Shown here in pieces: positions 9,558 to 17,361 of a stretch of 35,041 bases of DNA. Location of the stretch: assembly GCA_019309045.1 (NCBI GenBank), contig JAFDGZ010000030.1, positions 1-35,041 on the forward strand. Direction: 5' to 3'. The notes under the pieces were generated by a model. That model did not search any database. It was given only the letters and a program-made list of their open reading frames with translations, and had not been told where the DNA came from. This DNA comes from Deltaproteobacteria bacterium (GTDB lineage Bacteria; Desulfobacterota; Syntrophobacteria; BM002). Position 1 is the first letter of the stretch, and every line of letters starts with the position of its first letter. Made by a program: the position numbers and the translations under genes.

Positions 9558-9752
9558 TCAATAACCAACTTCTCCCTGATAGTCGGCATAGCTGAGCTCC
9601 TTCTTGAGCCAATCGATATCCGACTTCAGAGTAGCATTCTCTTCTTCTAGAGCCACAATCCTGCTTACGAGCCAATTTATGTCCTCCCGGCACGACTCCG
9701 GCACAGCCTGCAACAAACGCTCCTTGATTTCGGTAAGTTTATCGCTTTCCAC
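9558..9752 (-). CDS. Small predicted coiled-coil protein, unknown function
   Basis: A 64-residue protein starting at GTG 9752, supported by a near-perfect GGAGG seven bases upstream. Residues about 30-55 (VALEEENATLKSDIDWLKKE) carry a leucine/isoleucine heptad pattern typical of a short coiled coil. The N-terminal part is amphipathic with the motif CREDINWLVSRI. There is no signal peptide or membrane segment. It lies 72 bases downstream of the GT81 glycosyltransferase gene on the same strand and may be co-transcribed. I do not recognise a family; a small oligomerisation or adaptor protein is conceivable. Confidence 0.6.
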   Translation of the reverse strand: MESDKLTEIKERLLQAVPESCREDINWLVSRIVALEEENATLKSDIDWLKKELSYADYQGEVGY

Positions 9753-9824
9753 CTGTCTACCTCCGCTGCCTTCGACCTTTATGCCCCCAGCAGCAAATGA
9801 GCAATTATCAAGGCCTTCTTTCGG

Positions 9825-11189
9825 CTAGTAGAGCTTCTTTTCCTCTTCGATAACATCAATTATCTCATACATTATTCTTGGCAATTTCATCATTACTCTA
9901 TCCCACGACACAGTCTGAGGCGTCTCATAGAGGTAATTCCCAATTTTCATGCCTGCCTGGCTGATGGCCTGTCCGAGTCCTTTTTCCAGAAAAGGCCTGA
10001 ACTCCTCATGAGCTGTGACAAAACTCAAAAACCTGTCAGTGAGACGATAAGGCGAGATTAACAGATCTCCTGCGTTGAGTATGGCATCTTTGAATACTGT
10101 CCGTACAATAGATTCCTCCATATTACGGTCGTAGGTAAGACCTGAAAAAGCTGCGTTGTCGGCGTACATCTTGATGAGGTTGTCGGCCACATCCAGGTAG
10201 GTTAGAGTGAGATCTCGAATAAAGTAGTCAGAAATCTCCAGTCCTTCCCCTATCACCAAAGCATTCAACAAAGTGGTAACAATATCCACTCCCATCTTGT
10301 GCAGTCCCTGGCTGCGATCAGCTTCAGACACTGGCTGGTGTTTATGGTCGAAGGGCCCTTCACAAATCTCCACCTGTGCTATGGTGCTCGCCTTGCGATA
10401 CACTTCAATGAGAGTAAAAATCTCGACTCCCCAGTTGGTGGCAAAATGCATCCGCCGCAGCAGGCTGTTGTCGAAGACAACCTCGCCAGAAAGCTGGTAG
10501 TGAAAATTGAGAAGGAAATCCACTATTCTCAAAACCTTCACCTCCTGGGTGTCTGTGAATTTCCTCTTCAAAGCTATCAGCAGCGGATCGAGGAGCAGTC
10601 TTTTTGCTCTGCCATAGAGGGTGTTTCCCTTCAGACGAGCATAGAATGCTTTGGAAAACTGGTAATTGAGGGCCACGGCGGGATAGAAGAGCCTGTCCAG
10701 TTGACGGCGATGAAACGTCCTGATATCCGCATCTATGACGCCAATGCATTGTGCACCGAGGGCAAGGGCAATGCCAAAAGAAAGAAACATGTTTCTGCCT
10801 TTGCCCATTTGATTAACTCCAAAACCTGCTTCGGAAAGCCTTGCGTAAATGCCAGAAAAGCCTGGGCCGTTGTTGTGCTGAATGAGGAAGTTTCTGAGTC
10901 CACAGGATCTGAGAATTTCGCCGAGCTGTTTGGCCTCAGCGTCACTGGCATTGTCGAGTCCAAAAATTATGGAAGAAAGGTATTTTACTTCTTTAAGGTG
11001 CTTGATTATGTTGTCAAACACGGGGCGATTTTCTTCATCTGTAAACTCACTGGCGAGCATTGGCACCACCAACACAGCTTTTTTCCATTTAGAATGAAAA
11101 CGGAGCTGTGCTTTCATATCACGGGGGTTCTGTCTTCTCAGCAGGTGAAAGCTGGTAATCTTCGTATGTTTCTGGGCAAATAAGGACAT
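9825..11189 (-). CDS. GT81-like glycosyltransferase, glucosyl-3-phosphoglycerate synthase-type
   Basis: A 454-residue GT-A-fold glycosyltransferase. The nucleotide-sugar strand VLVVPMLASEF is near residue 40 and the metal-binding DxD is Asp153-Ala-Asp155 (GVIDADIRTF). Further along, LSGEVVFDNSLLRRM and ATNWGVEIFTLIEVYRK resemble the acceptor-site region of GpgS/GT81 enzymes. Such enzymes join glucose from an NDP-sugar to 3-phosphoglycerate (or glycerate) in compatible-solute synthesis. The C-terminal ~150 residues are helical and extend beyond a minimal GpgS. ATG 11189 has a modest GAGAAG site; Met25 is an alternative. Neighbouring HAD and GT4 genes support a glucosylglycerate-like pathway. 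The exact donor and acceptor cannot be read from sequence. Confidence 0.75.
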   Translation of the reverse strand: MSLFAQKHTKITSFHLLRRQNPRDMKAQLRFHSKWKKAVLVVPMLASEFTDEENRPVFDNIIKHLKEVKYLSSIIFGLDNASDAEAKQLGEILRSCGLRNFLIQHNNGPGFSGIYARLSEAGFGVNQMGKGRNMFLSFGIALALGAQCIGVIDADIRTFHRRQLDRLFYPAVALNYQFSKAFYARLKGNTLYGRAKRLLLDPLLIALKRKFTDTQEVKVLRIVDFLLNFHYQLSGEVVFDNSLLRRMHFATNWGVEIFTLIEVYRKASTIAQVEICEGPFDHKHQPVSEADRSQGLHKMGVDIVTTLLNALVIGEGLEISDYFIRDLTLTYLDVADNLIKMYADNAAFSGLTYDRNMEESIVRTVFKDAILNAGDLLISPYRLTDRFLSFVTAHEEFRPFLEKGLGQAISQAGMKIGNYLYETPQTVSWDRVMMKLPRIMYEIIDVIEEEKKLY

Positions 11190-11514
11190 TTTCTTCTCTT
11201 TTCTTTTTCTGGAGTTCCAGTGATTGAAGACAACTATATCTTTACCTTACTAAATTCCCCATGCTTGCACAACCTCTCAGGCATGCCTGGCCTTTCTCTC
11301 TTTTTCATTGTCAACCACGTACATGGCCGCCCTTTCATCCAATCGTCGATGCGCAACGGCTGGCAAGCCCGTATCAGTTGCTGGCTCATGTGAACCGGCT
11401 TATGCGGTTATCGCTTGATGGCAGCACGCTAATCGGCAACTGTAAAGCAAAAGGAATGCGGCGATAGGGGTGTCAGATAAGGTTTTTTCTCTCTGGCGTT
11501 ACATTGACCTGGAG
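11190..11514. other. Non-coding stretch upstream of the GT81 gene
   Basis: No gene is supported here. It must carry the minus-strand promoter and leader of the GT81 gene. A TTGACA occurs on the minus strand near 11316 but no good -10 box follows at the right distance, so no promoter is called. Confidence 0.45.
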
Positions 11515-11562
11515 ACGTGGCCGCAGGACGAAACGGGCCTCGTAACCCTGGCCGTAGCCGAG
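11515..11562 (-). repeat. Dispersed repeat, short partial copy A1
   Basis: About 48 bases matching one end of the dispersed repeat found at 14326-14478 and 34371-34866, including GCCTCGTAACCCTGGCCG, which also occurs in the copy ending at 14478. It directly precedes the longer copy A2 in the same orientation. 'Minus' means inverted relative to the units near 34.4 kb. Confidence 0.75.
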
Positions 11563-11570
11563 CTCCTCTA

Positions 11571-11723
11571 AATGAGTTGTCGGTGGCTCCGAATGTTCTT
11601 TGCTCCGCAGGCATTCCTGCCGTTACACTTGGAGGTTTTTTCCATGAGTTCTCCCGACCAAGTGGATTGGCCGAAAGCCGTGGCCGCCAGCCGAAACAGG
11701 CCTCGTAGCCCTGGCCGTAGCCG
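11571..11723 (-). repeat. Dispersed repeat, long copy A2
   Basis: About 153 bases that, read on the minus strand, follow the same module order as the 34.4-34.8 kb units: GC-rich block (GGCCACGGCTTTCGGC), CAATCCACTTGGTCGGGAG, an A-rich link, then GGCAGGAATGCCTGCGGAGC and CGGAGCCACCGACAACTCAT. It ends about 20 bases from the 3' end of the HAD gene. It is non-coding: open frames through it are short and have no family. Confidence 0.85.
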
Positions 11724-11742
11724 ATAATCCCAGCAACGCCTC

Positions 11743-12588
11743 CTAATATTGCAAAGAAGCCAGGAGAGATTCGTAATTGTAGATCAGCCTTGGGCGCGAT
11801 TCACCTTGACTCAGACGCACACTTTTCTCATTGCCGCAGAAAAGTACAGTTTGAAACCCATGAATTTGCGCTGCCTGTATATCATTTTCTTCATCGTTGC
11901 CAACCACCAGAGTTTCTTCCGGACCTATACCATGGGCCAACAGGGTCGTTCGCACCAGGCGAAAAAAGTGGGGCTCAGGCTTGGCAAAGCCGAGCCTGTA
12001 AGAAAGAAAGACAAAAGGCGCTTCAAAGAGTTCTTCACAGGCAATGCCAAGAGCACGAGCCAGAATGGGCATGGTATAGAACTGCGAGTTGGAGACTATG
12101 CCCAGTCTCAGACCCATGCTTCTCAGCCGTCTCAAGGTCTCTGCCACTCCGGCAAACGGTCTCACAGGATTGGCAATCATTTCCCGATAGGCTGCCAGAG
12201 TTCTAGGTCTATTGACTGCAGGGTCTCCTCCCGCCCGGGTGATCATGGCCTCCCAGATCCTGTCCACCAGAACCTCGGCATGGCCAATGCCTTTCTGCCG
12301 CATGTCTTCGTGCTCAGCAGCAATGGCTTCAAAAAACAACTGATGCCAGAGTCTGCCCGTTTCTCTGGAAAAACCAAAACGGTTCGCCGTTTGCACAAAG
12401 CTGTCTTCGCTTGTGCTCTGCCGCCTCTGGTCGTCGAGATCTCCCAGGACAGAACAGACAAGGGTGCCATAGACGTCGAAGAGCACTGCTCTGGGTCGGG
12501 GTGCCATGCGAAGACTCTTGTGTATACTGCTTGTGGCTGCGGCTGCAGGCATGGGAAATTCTTCCAGTATGGACAGCACTTCTTGCAT
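11743..12588 (-). CDS. HAD superfamily hydrolase, probable sugar-phosphate phosphatase
   Basis: A 281-residue HAD-family protein. Motif I is VLFDVYGTLV with the nucleophile Asp38. Motif II is GIVSNSQ, motif III is the Lys of GFAKPEP and motif IV is VGNDEENDIQAA. A helical cap lies between motifs I and II. The usual second Asp of motif I (DxD) is Tyr40, a pattern seen in haloacid-dehalogenase-like members as well as in some phosphatases. ATG 12588 shares a base with the stop of the upstream GT4 gene (TGATG), with GGGAG at spacing 7, so translation is coupled. The coupling suggests removal of phosphate from the glycosyltransferase product, as GpgP/MggB-type phosphatases do; that role is inference. 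Confidence 0.75.
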   Translation of the reverse strand: MQEVLSILEEFPMPAAAATSSIHKSLRMAPRPRAVLFDVYGTLVCSVLGDLDDQRRQSTSEDSFVQTANRFGFSRETGRLWHQLFFEAIAAEHEDMRQKGIGHAEVLVDRIWEAMITRAGGDPAVNRPRTLAAYREMIANPVRPFAGVAETLRRLRSMGLRLGIVSNSQFYTMPILARALGIACEELFEAPFVFLSYRLGFAKPEPHFFRLVRTTLLAHGIGPEETLVVGNDEENDIQAAQIHGFQTVLFCGNEKSVRLSQGESRPRLIYNYESLLASLQY

Positions 12589-14174
12589 CACCAGTCTCCC
12601 ATGAGAGGTCTATGATATTGCGGAGAAAAATAGAGTTCCACGAGGCGGTCGCTCACGTCATCGGGCACCTGCCTCACACCTTGCCTGTGAAAAAGAGTTT
12701 CAAAAGTTCGGCTGAGACGTTGAGCATGAGCTTCCAGGCCGTACTGTTCCTGGAGTCTGCCAGCAAAGTCCGCTGGGAATATTACCGGTCTGGCAGCGTC
12801 TGGATTGAGAAAGCAAAGTTCTCGTATAAAGGAGGGATCTCGCAAGCGACGTGCCAGGAAAAGCTGTCCTTCCAGATCTAGAAAGCTCAAGTCTACTGTG
12901 TCGCCCTGGTAAAGCGCCTCAATCTCTGCGGCAAATTTCTCTATGGCAGCCTGGGCCATGCCCAACTGCCTGCTGCACTGCCTGGCAAATCTGGTCCCCT
13001 TGTCTGCCAGGGTCTGCCTAATCTTTCTAGGGGCAGGAACCATAAAATTCTCATAAAGACTGCCAGCTGGAAAACCTGCGCCTCTAAAATCTTCTGTAAC
13101 ATCAGAAAGATTCCGCCCGAGCAAAGGCCTGCCTCGATTAGGCCCCTCCAGAAAAGCAAAGCCAAAACCCTCCAGAAACGAGGTGGTCACCACTGCAGCT
13201 GAGCCATAGAGAAGGTCATCCATACTGAAGCTTGTGCCAACGAGATTGTGGCCGAAACCAACCACAGCCGCATGGCCTTCACTTCTGATAAACGCTTTCA
13301 CCGCCTCGGCATAGGGCTTCTCAGGGGCCGAGTTGGCATCCAAAGTCACCAGCAGTTGCACGGGCTCCTTAGCCATAGCAGCAAGAAACAGCGCTTCAAT
13401 CACATTCTTGCGGCGAATGAGTCGAATTGGCATAGTCCACCACTGTCGTTCCGAATGAAATCTATACCCGTGAACACGAGCATATTCTTCTAGCTTGGCA
13501 GCAATAGCCTCCCTGCTACATTGGCGTCCTCCTTTGCTCAAGGCAATGGGGTTGGGAAGGTGACTCACTACCTCGCTGGGGATGCCAGCACTTATCAGCT
13601 TTCTGTAATCACCAGAGTTGAGAACTGCAAAGGCTACATTGTCGCTTACCGGGTAGATCTGCCGCAAGCCACCCTCTTGCCAACAGAGCCGCAACCGCTT
13701 GAGATTCTGCAGCCGACCGCATTCAGCAAAATCGTGAATATGGTAGAGGAATCGAAAAGGCCCATCTAGCCTTGCTGCTTTCTCGACAGCTGCAAAAATG
13801 GCAGCTGTCAGCAAAGGATTCTTGCCCAGCGTAGGATTGTGCACCCAGTAGAGGCTCGAGCCTCTAGCCTGCGCCAGCAGCCAGCGAGCCAGTTCAGCGG
13901 CAGCATCCTGAAAACTCTGGCGATCTGACCATGGACCATCATTGTAGTCAAGCCTGCTGTCTACCTTAACATCTATCTGAAGGCCCAGAGATGCCAGAGA
14001 GGAGACAAAACTCTTTACTCCGCTGTTTCGGCCCACAAGCAACTGCAGGGAACGCCCAGCAAACCAGCCTGCCTGCGCCAGAGCAGCGAGACTAGAATGC
14101 AGCACAGAGCGCACGCCGCCAGGAAGCATGTGGTAGTGCATGACAATCAGTGTTTCAGGTTCCGTTCTCTGCAC
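12588..14174 (-). CDS. GT4-family glycosyltransferase coupled to a HAD hydrolase
   Basis: A 528-residue GT-B retaining glycosyltransferase. The N-terminal half has the glycine-rich acceptor loop MHYHMLPGGVRSVL. The C-terminal half has the donor-site ARRK-like segment PIRLIRRKNVIEAL and the GT4 E-x7-E motif in FLEGFGFAFLEGPNRG. About 130 extra helical residues follow the catalytic part, making it longer than typical GT4 enzymes. GTG at 14174 is chosen because GGAGG stands seven bases upstream; upstream in-frame ATGs lack such a site. Its stop overlaps the HAD start by one base. Together they could act as a sugar transferase on a phosphorylated acceptor plus its phosphatase. Substrates are unknown. 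Confidence 0.75.
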   Translation of the reverse strand: MQRTEPETLIVMHYHMLPGGVRSVLHSSLAALAQAGWFAGRSLQLLVGRNSGVKSFVSSLASLGLQIDVKVDSRLDYNDGPWSDRQSFQDAAAELARWLLAQARGSSLYWVHNPTLGKNPLLTAAIFAAVEKAARLDGPFRFLYHIHDFAECGRLQNLKRLRLCWQEGGLRQIYPVSDNVAFAVLNSGDYRKLISAGIPSEVVSHLPNPIALSKGGRQCSREAIAAKLEEYARVHGYRFHSERQWWTMPIRLIRRKNVIEALFLAAMAKEPVQLLVTLDANSAPEKPYAEAVKAFIRSEGHAAVVGFGHNLVGTSFSMDDLLYGSAAVVTTSFLEGFGFAFLEGPNRGRPLLGRNLSDVTEDFRGAGFPAGSLYENFMVPAPRKIRQTLADKGTRFARQCSRQLGMAQAAIEKFAAEIEALYQGDTVDLSFLDLEGQLFLARRLRDPSFIRELCFLNPDAARPVIFPADFAGRLQEQYGLEAHAQRLSRTFETLFHRQGVRQVPDDVSDRLVELYFSPQYHRPLMGDW

Positions 14175-14325
14175 CTTCTTCCCTCCTTTTTTGGCAACCT
14201 GATGGTACCATACCAGCGGCCAACCATCCAGCAGCCCGAGCATAAGCCAAGCCAAGAAACCAGCGAGGCACCCCGAAGCTCCCCTTGCTTCATCGGTATC
14301 TACCCCCTAAAAGCCGGCAAATCCA

Positions 14326-14478
14326 CAGGCAGAGGTGCCTGGCAGGAAGGCCTGCTCCGCAGTCATTCCTGCCATCACACCATGAGGTTTTTCCCCATGA
14401 GTTCTCCCGGCCAAGTGGATTGACCGAGAGCCGTGGCCGCCAGCCGAAACGGGCCTCGTAACCCTGGCCGTAGCCGAG
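14326..14478 (-). repeat. Dispersed repeat, copy B
   Basis: About 153 bases matching A2 and the 34.4-34.8 kb units; GGCCGCCAGCCGAAACGGGC on the plus strand is one of the conserved blocks. It has the same orientation as A2. Its distal end differs: GGCAGGAA and TTCCTGCC lie close together and form a hairpin, a module also seen near 34591-34619. It lies between the divergent GT4 genes, upstream of the 528-residue one. Confidence 0.85.
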
Positions 14479-14600
14479 GACCCTCTATGAACAAACTCTA
14501 CTGGCATGGATGTTGAATATTATTTGGAGGTGTGCTAAAGGGTACTCCGCGTTGAGTTGATAAAACAGATGCACCAGTTTGACATCGGACGGGATAAAGC

Positions 14601-15869
14601 ATGAACACAGGGAAAAACATTGGGTTTGTTTCTACACGGTTTGCTGGAACAGACGGAGTTTCTCTCGAAGCCAAAAAGTGGGCTGAGGTACTGGAACGAA
14701 GCGGCCATCACTGCTACTGGTTTGCTGGTGAACTGGACCGTGACCCTGACAGGAGCTTCAAAGTAGAGGAGGCTCACTTCGAACACGAGACTGTCAGCTG
14801 GGTCCAGGAAAGAGCCTTTGGCAGAAAGGGACGCAAGGCTCCCCTCACCGAGATGATTCATGCCCTTCGCAGTCTCCTCAAAGTTCGCCTCTACGATTTT
14901 GTGGAAAAATTCTCCATTGATCTGCTAGTGGCGGAGAACTCTTTGACGATACCGATGCACATCGCTCTCGGCCTCGCCCTGACCGAGGTCATCGCAGAAA
15001 CCGAAATCCCCACCATTGCACACCACCACGACTTCTACTGGGAGAGAATCCGTTTTTCAGTAACCGCCGTGCATGACTACCTGCAGATGGCCTTCCCGCC
15101 GAATCTGCCCAATATCCAGCATGTGGTAATCAACACCTCGGCACAGGAAGAACTTGCCCTGCGTACCGGGATTTCATCCACTGTCATTCCAAATGTTCTC
15201 GACTTCGCCCACCCGCCTCAGGTGGATGAAGAGTACACTGCCAATTTCCGCCGCGAAATTGGCCTGGCCGAAGGCGACATTATGATCTTGCAGCCGACCC
15301 GCATTGTGCAGCGCAAGGGCATCGAGCACGCCATTGAATTGGTGCGGGAATTGGGAGACCCGAAATACAAGCTCGTCATATCACACGAGGCAGGTGACGA
15401 GGGATATGATTATGCAAACTGGCTCACTGACTACGCCCGTGAGCAGCACGTTGATCTGCGGCTGATTTCCTGCCGCATTGCCAACCGGCGGCATGTGGAT
15501 ACCAATGGAGAAAAACGCTACACGCTGTGGGATGTATATCCCCACGCCGACTTTATTACCTATCCCAGCATTTACGAGGGCTTTGGCAACGCCTTCCTGG
15601 AAGCAGTCTATTTCAGGAAGCCATTGCTTATCAACAGATATTCTGTCTTTGTCCGCGACATTGAACCGCAGGGATTCGACTTCATTGTCATGGACGGCTT
15701 TCTCACCAAAAAGGTCATTCGTCAGGTTCGCGAGGTCCTGGAAAATCCTCACCTTCTCACCAAGATGGTCAATCACAACTACGAGGTTGCCAAAAGACAC
15801 TACTCGTACGAGGTCCTCAGAAAACGGCTGAACTTCCTGCTCACCAACTTCTTTGGCATCGATCTTTGA
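14601..15869 (+). CDS. GT4-family glycosyltransferase
   Basis: A 422-residue GT-B glycosyltransferase. It begins with FVSTRFAGTDGVSLEAKKWA, a sugar-transferase N-terminal loop, and has HHHDFYWER near residue 135. The donor-binding segment is ILQPTRIVQRKGIEHAIEL and the E-x7-E motif lies in YEGFGNAFLEAVYF. There is no membrane segment, so it is cytosolic. ATG 14601 has only a partial ribosome site (GGGAT). It is transcribed away from the coupled GT4-HAD pair, and with the GT81 gene suggests a multi-sugar product. Mannosylglucosylglycerate-type synthases (MggA/MggS) combine a GT81 enzyme with GT4-type enzymes, so this is a candidate mannosyltransferase, but that is inference. Confidence 0.75.
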   Translation: MNTGKNIGFVSTRFAGTDGVSLEAKKWAEVLERSGHHCYWFAGELDRDPDRSFKVEEAHFEHETVSWVQERAFGRKGRKAPLTEMIHALRSLLKVRLYDFVEKFSIDLLVAENSLTIPMHIALGLALTEVIAETEIPTIAHHHDFYWERIRFSVTAVHDYLQMAFPPNLPNIQHVVINTSAQEELALRTGISSTVIPNVLDFAHPPQVDEEYTANFRREIGLAEGDIMILQPTRIVQRKGIEHAIELVRELGDPKYKLVISHEAGDEGYDYANWLTDYAREQHVDLRLISCRIANRRHVDTNGEKRYTLWDVYPHADFITYPSIYEGFGNAFLEAVYFRKPLLINRYSVFVRDIEPQGFDFIVMDGFLTKKVIRQVREVLENPHLLTKMVNHNYEVAKRHYSYEVLRKRLNFLLTNFFGIDL

Positions 15870-16360
15870 GCCGAGGTGTTCAGCAGCCGCCCCATGGCCC
15901 CATATATCAGCATTCTGGCGGCTGCCATCTCTCTTGCCTCAACTGGCTCCAGGCAGCTGAATGCTGTTGAGAAGCAAGCCCGCATCACTGCAGCCAAATC
16001 CTGCGGCTGAGGCGAAAGAGATGTCTGAACTGCTCATCTTTGCCACCTGACAGTCACCACGAAGGGTATCGAGGGAGGCGCTCGAGCAATTCTACCAGTG
16101 CCCAAAGCCCTGCTCCATGACTTCCCGCTCAGGACAGAGGCTGCCCCTGCCTCTTGACGAGTCAGTCCACGGTTCTCGCCTCCAGCCATTTGCGCCGGGC
16201 ACACCGGGTCAACAATGCTTTTACACGGCGGCTGGAAAATGATAATTTGAGAATGCAGGCATTGTTTTCCCCCAAATACAGCATGCTGCATGCCAACCTC
16301 TGAAGGAGTTCAGGGTTGGCAACCGCAGCAAGAGTTAGCTGGCAGAAAGGAGAAGAGTCC
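15870..16360. other. Non-coding stretch before the universal stress protein gene
   Basis: About 490 bases with no supported gene. A minus-strand open frame at 15800-15997 overlaps the end of the GT4 gene and has no recognisable family. The region presumably holds the promoter of the stress protein gene; no convincing promoter or terminator was seen. Confidence 0.45.
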
Positions 16361-17308
16361 ATGGACCGTACATTGTTCTTTGCAGTGGATGGTTCAGAAA
16401 ACACCATGCAGGCCCTGGACAATGTGGGACGCGCCTTTCTGGACACTGATATTCATCTGTGTCTCTTTCACGCCGTGCCGGAAAGCGCTGCCCTGTATCC
16501 CGGCGAACTTTCCACCATAAGCGGGGAACCTTCTGAGCTGGCACAACATCAACAACGCCTCGCCAATACTGTATTGGAACGGGCTGTGCAACTGCTGCTG
16601 CAATTGGGTTACAATCGCTCACGTCTCCACACTGAAGCTGCACACCGCAGTGCAGATCCTGCCCAGGATATCCTCGGCTTCACTGAAAAAAGACCATATA
16701 CTGCTGTGGTTTTGGCCCGGAAGGGACGATCGCTGGTCAAGCGGTTCCTGGTGGGAAGCACCACCACCAAGGTCTGCCAGTATGGCCAGGGGCGGCATAT
16801 ATGGGCGGTTGGCACTGCCCCTCTGCAACCGCCTCGTGTACTCGCGGCCATAGACGAATCATCCTATGCTGAACGGCTTATCACCCATCTGGCAGAAAAC
16901 TTTGCCTCACTTGCAGGGGCCAGCTTCACTCTCTGCCACATAATGCCGGCCAAACCACCCGGCTACTGGGATGATGGCCACATTCTTGACGACAACGAAC
17001 GAGCAGAGCGTCAGGCCGTGGTTGCTCGCTGGCGGACCGCCTATGAAAACAAGCTGAGATCCCTGTTTGTCCGAGCAAGAGAGCTGTTGCAGAGGGGTGG
17101 AGCCCACGAAGGCAACATACATGAAAGGATGCAGACACAGATGAGTGGGGTTGCCAGAGATATTCTGGCAGAACTCAAACGGGGAAGATACAATGTGCTG
17201 GCGCTTGGCAGGCGCGGCACTTCCACTGCCAATGAGTTCTCGCTGGGCAGCTGTGTAGCCAAACTGCTCCAGAGTCCCTCAAAATGCACCCTGGTGTTGG
17301 TGAATTAG
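16361..17308 (+). CDS. Tandem universal stress protein (two Usp domains)
   Basis: A 315-residue cytosolic protein with two UspA-type domains in tandem, from TLFFAVDGSE (about 4-13) and from VLAAIDESSYA (about 165-175). Usp domains bind ATP through G-x2-G-x9-G-S/T. The second domain has this exactly (GRRGTSTANEFSLGS). In the first domain the first Gly is Ala (ARKGRSLVKRFLVGS), so binding may be weaker there. ATG 16361 has AAAGGAG eight bases upstream. The gene follows the glycosyltransferase block and converges with the complex I operon tail. Tandem Usp proteins are often induced in stress or energy limitation, which would fit a compatible-solute neighbourhood. Confidence 0.88.
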   Translation: MDRTLFFAVDGSENTMQALDNVGRAFLDTDIHLCLFHAVPESAALYPGELSTISGEPSELAQHQQRLANTVLERAVQLLLQLGYNRSRLHTEAAHRSADPAQDILGFTEKRPYTAVVLARKGRSLVKRFLVGSTTTKVCQYGQGRHIWAVGTAPLQPPRVLAAIDESSYAERLITHLAENFASLAGASFTLCHIMPAKPPGYWDDGHILDDNERAERQAVVARWRTAYENKLRSLFVRARELLQRGGAHEGNIHERMQTQMSGVARDILAELKRGRYNVLALGRRGTSTANEFSLGSCVAKLLQSPSKCTLVLVN

Positions 17309-17361
17309 CAGCGCCTCCTGGGCAGAGCAATGGCATGGCACGATTCGCAACCTCGAACTGC

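Noticed and set aside
15800-15997. 65-codon minus-strand frame at the end of the GT4 gene
   Set aside because: Overlaps the GT4 coding end antisense and has no recognisable family or ribosome site.
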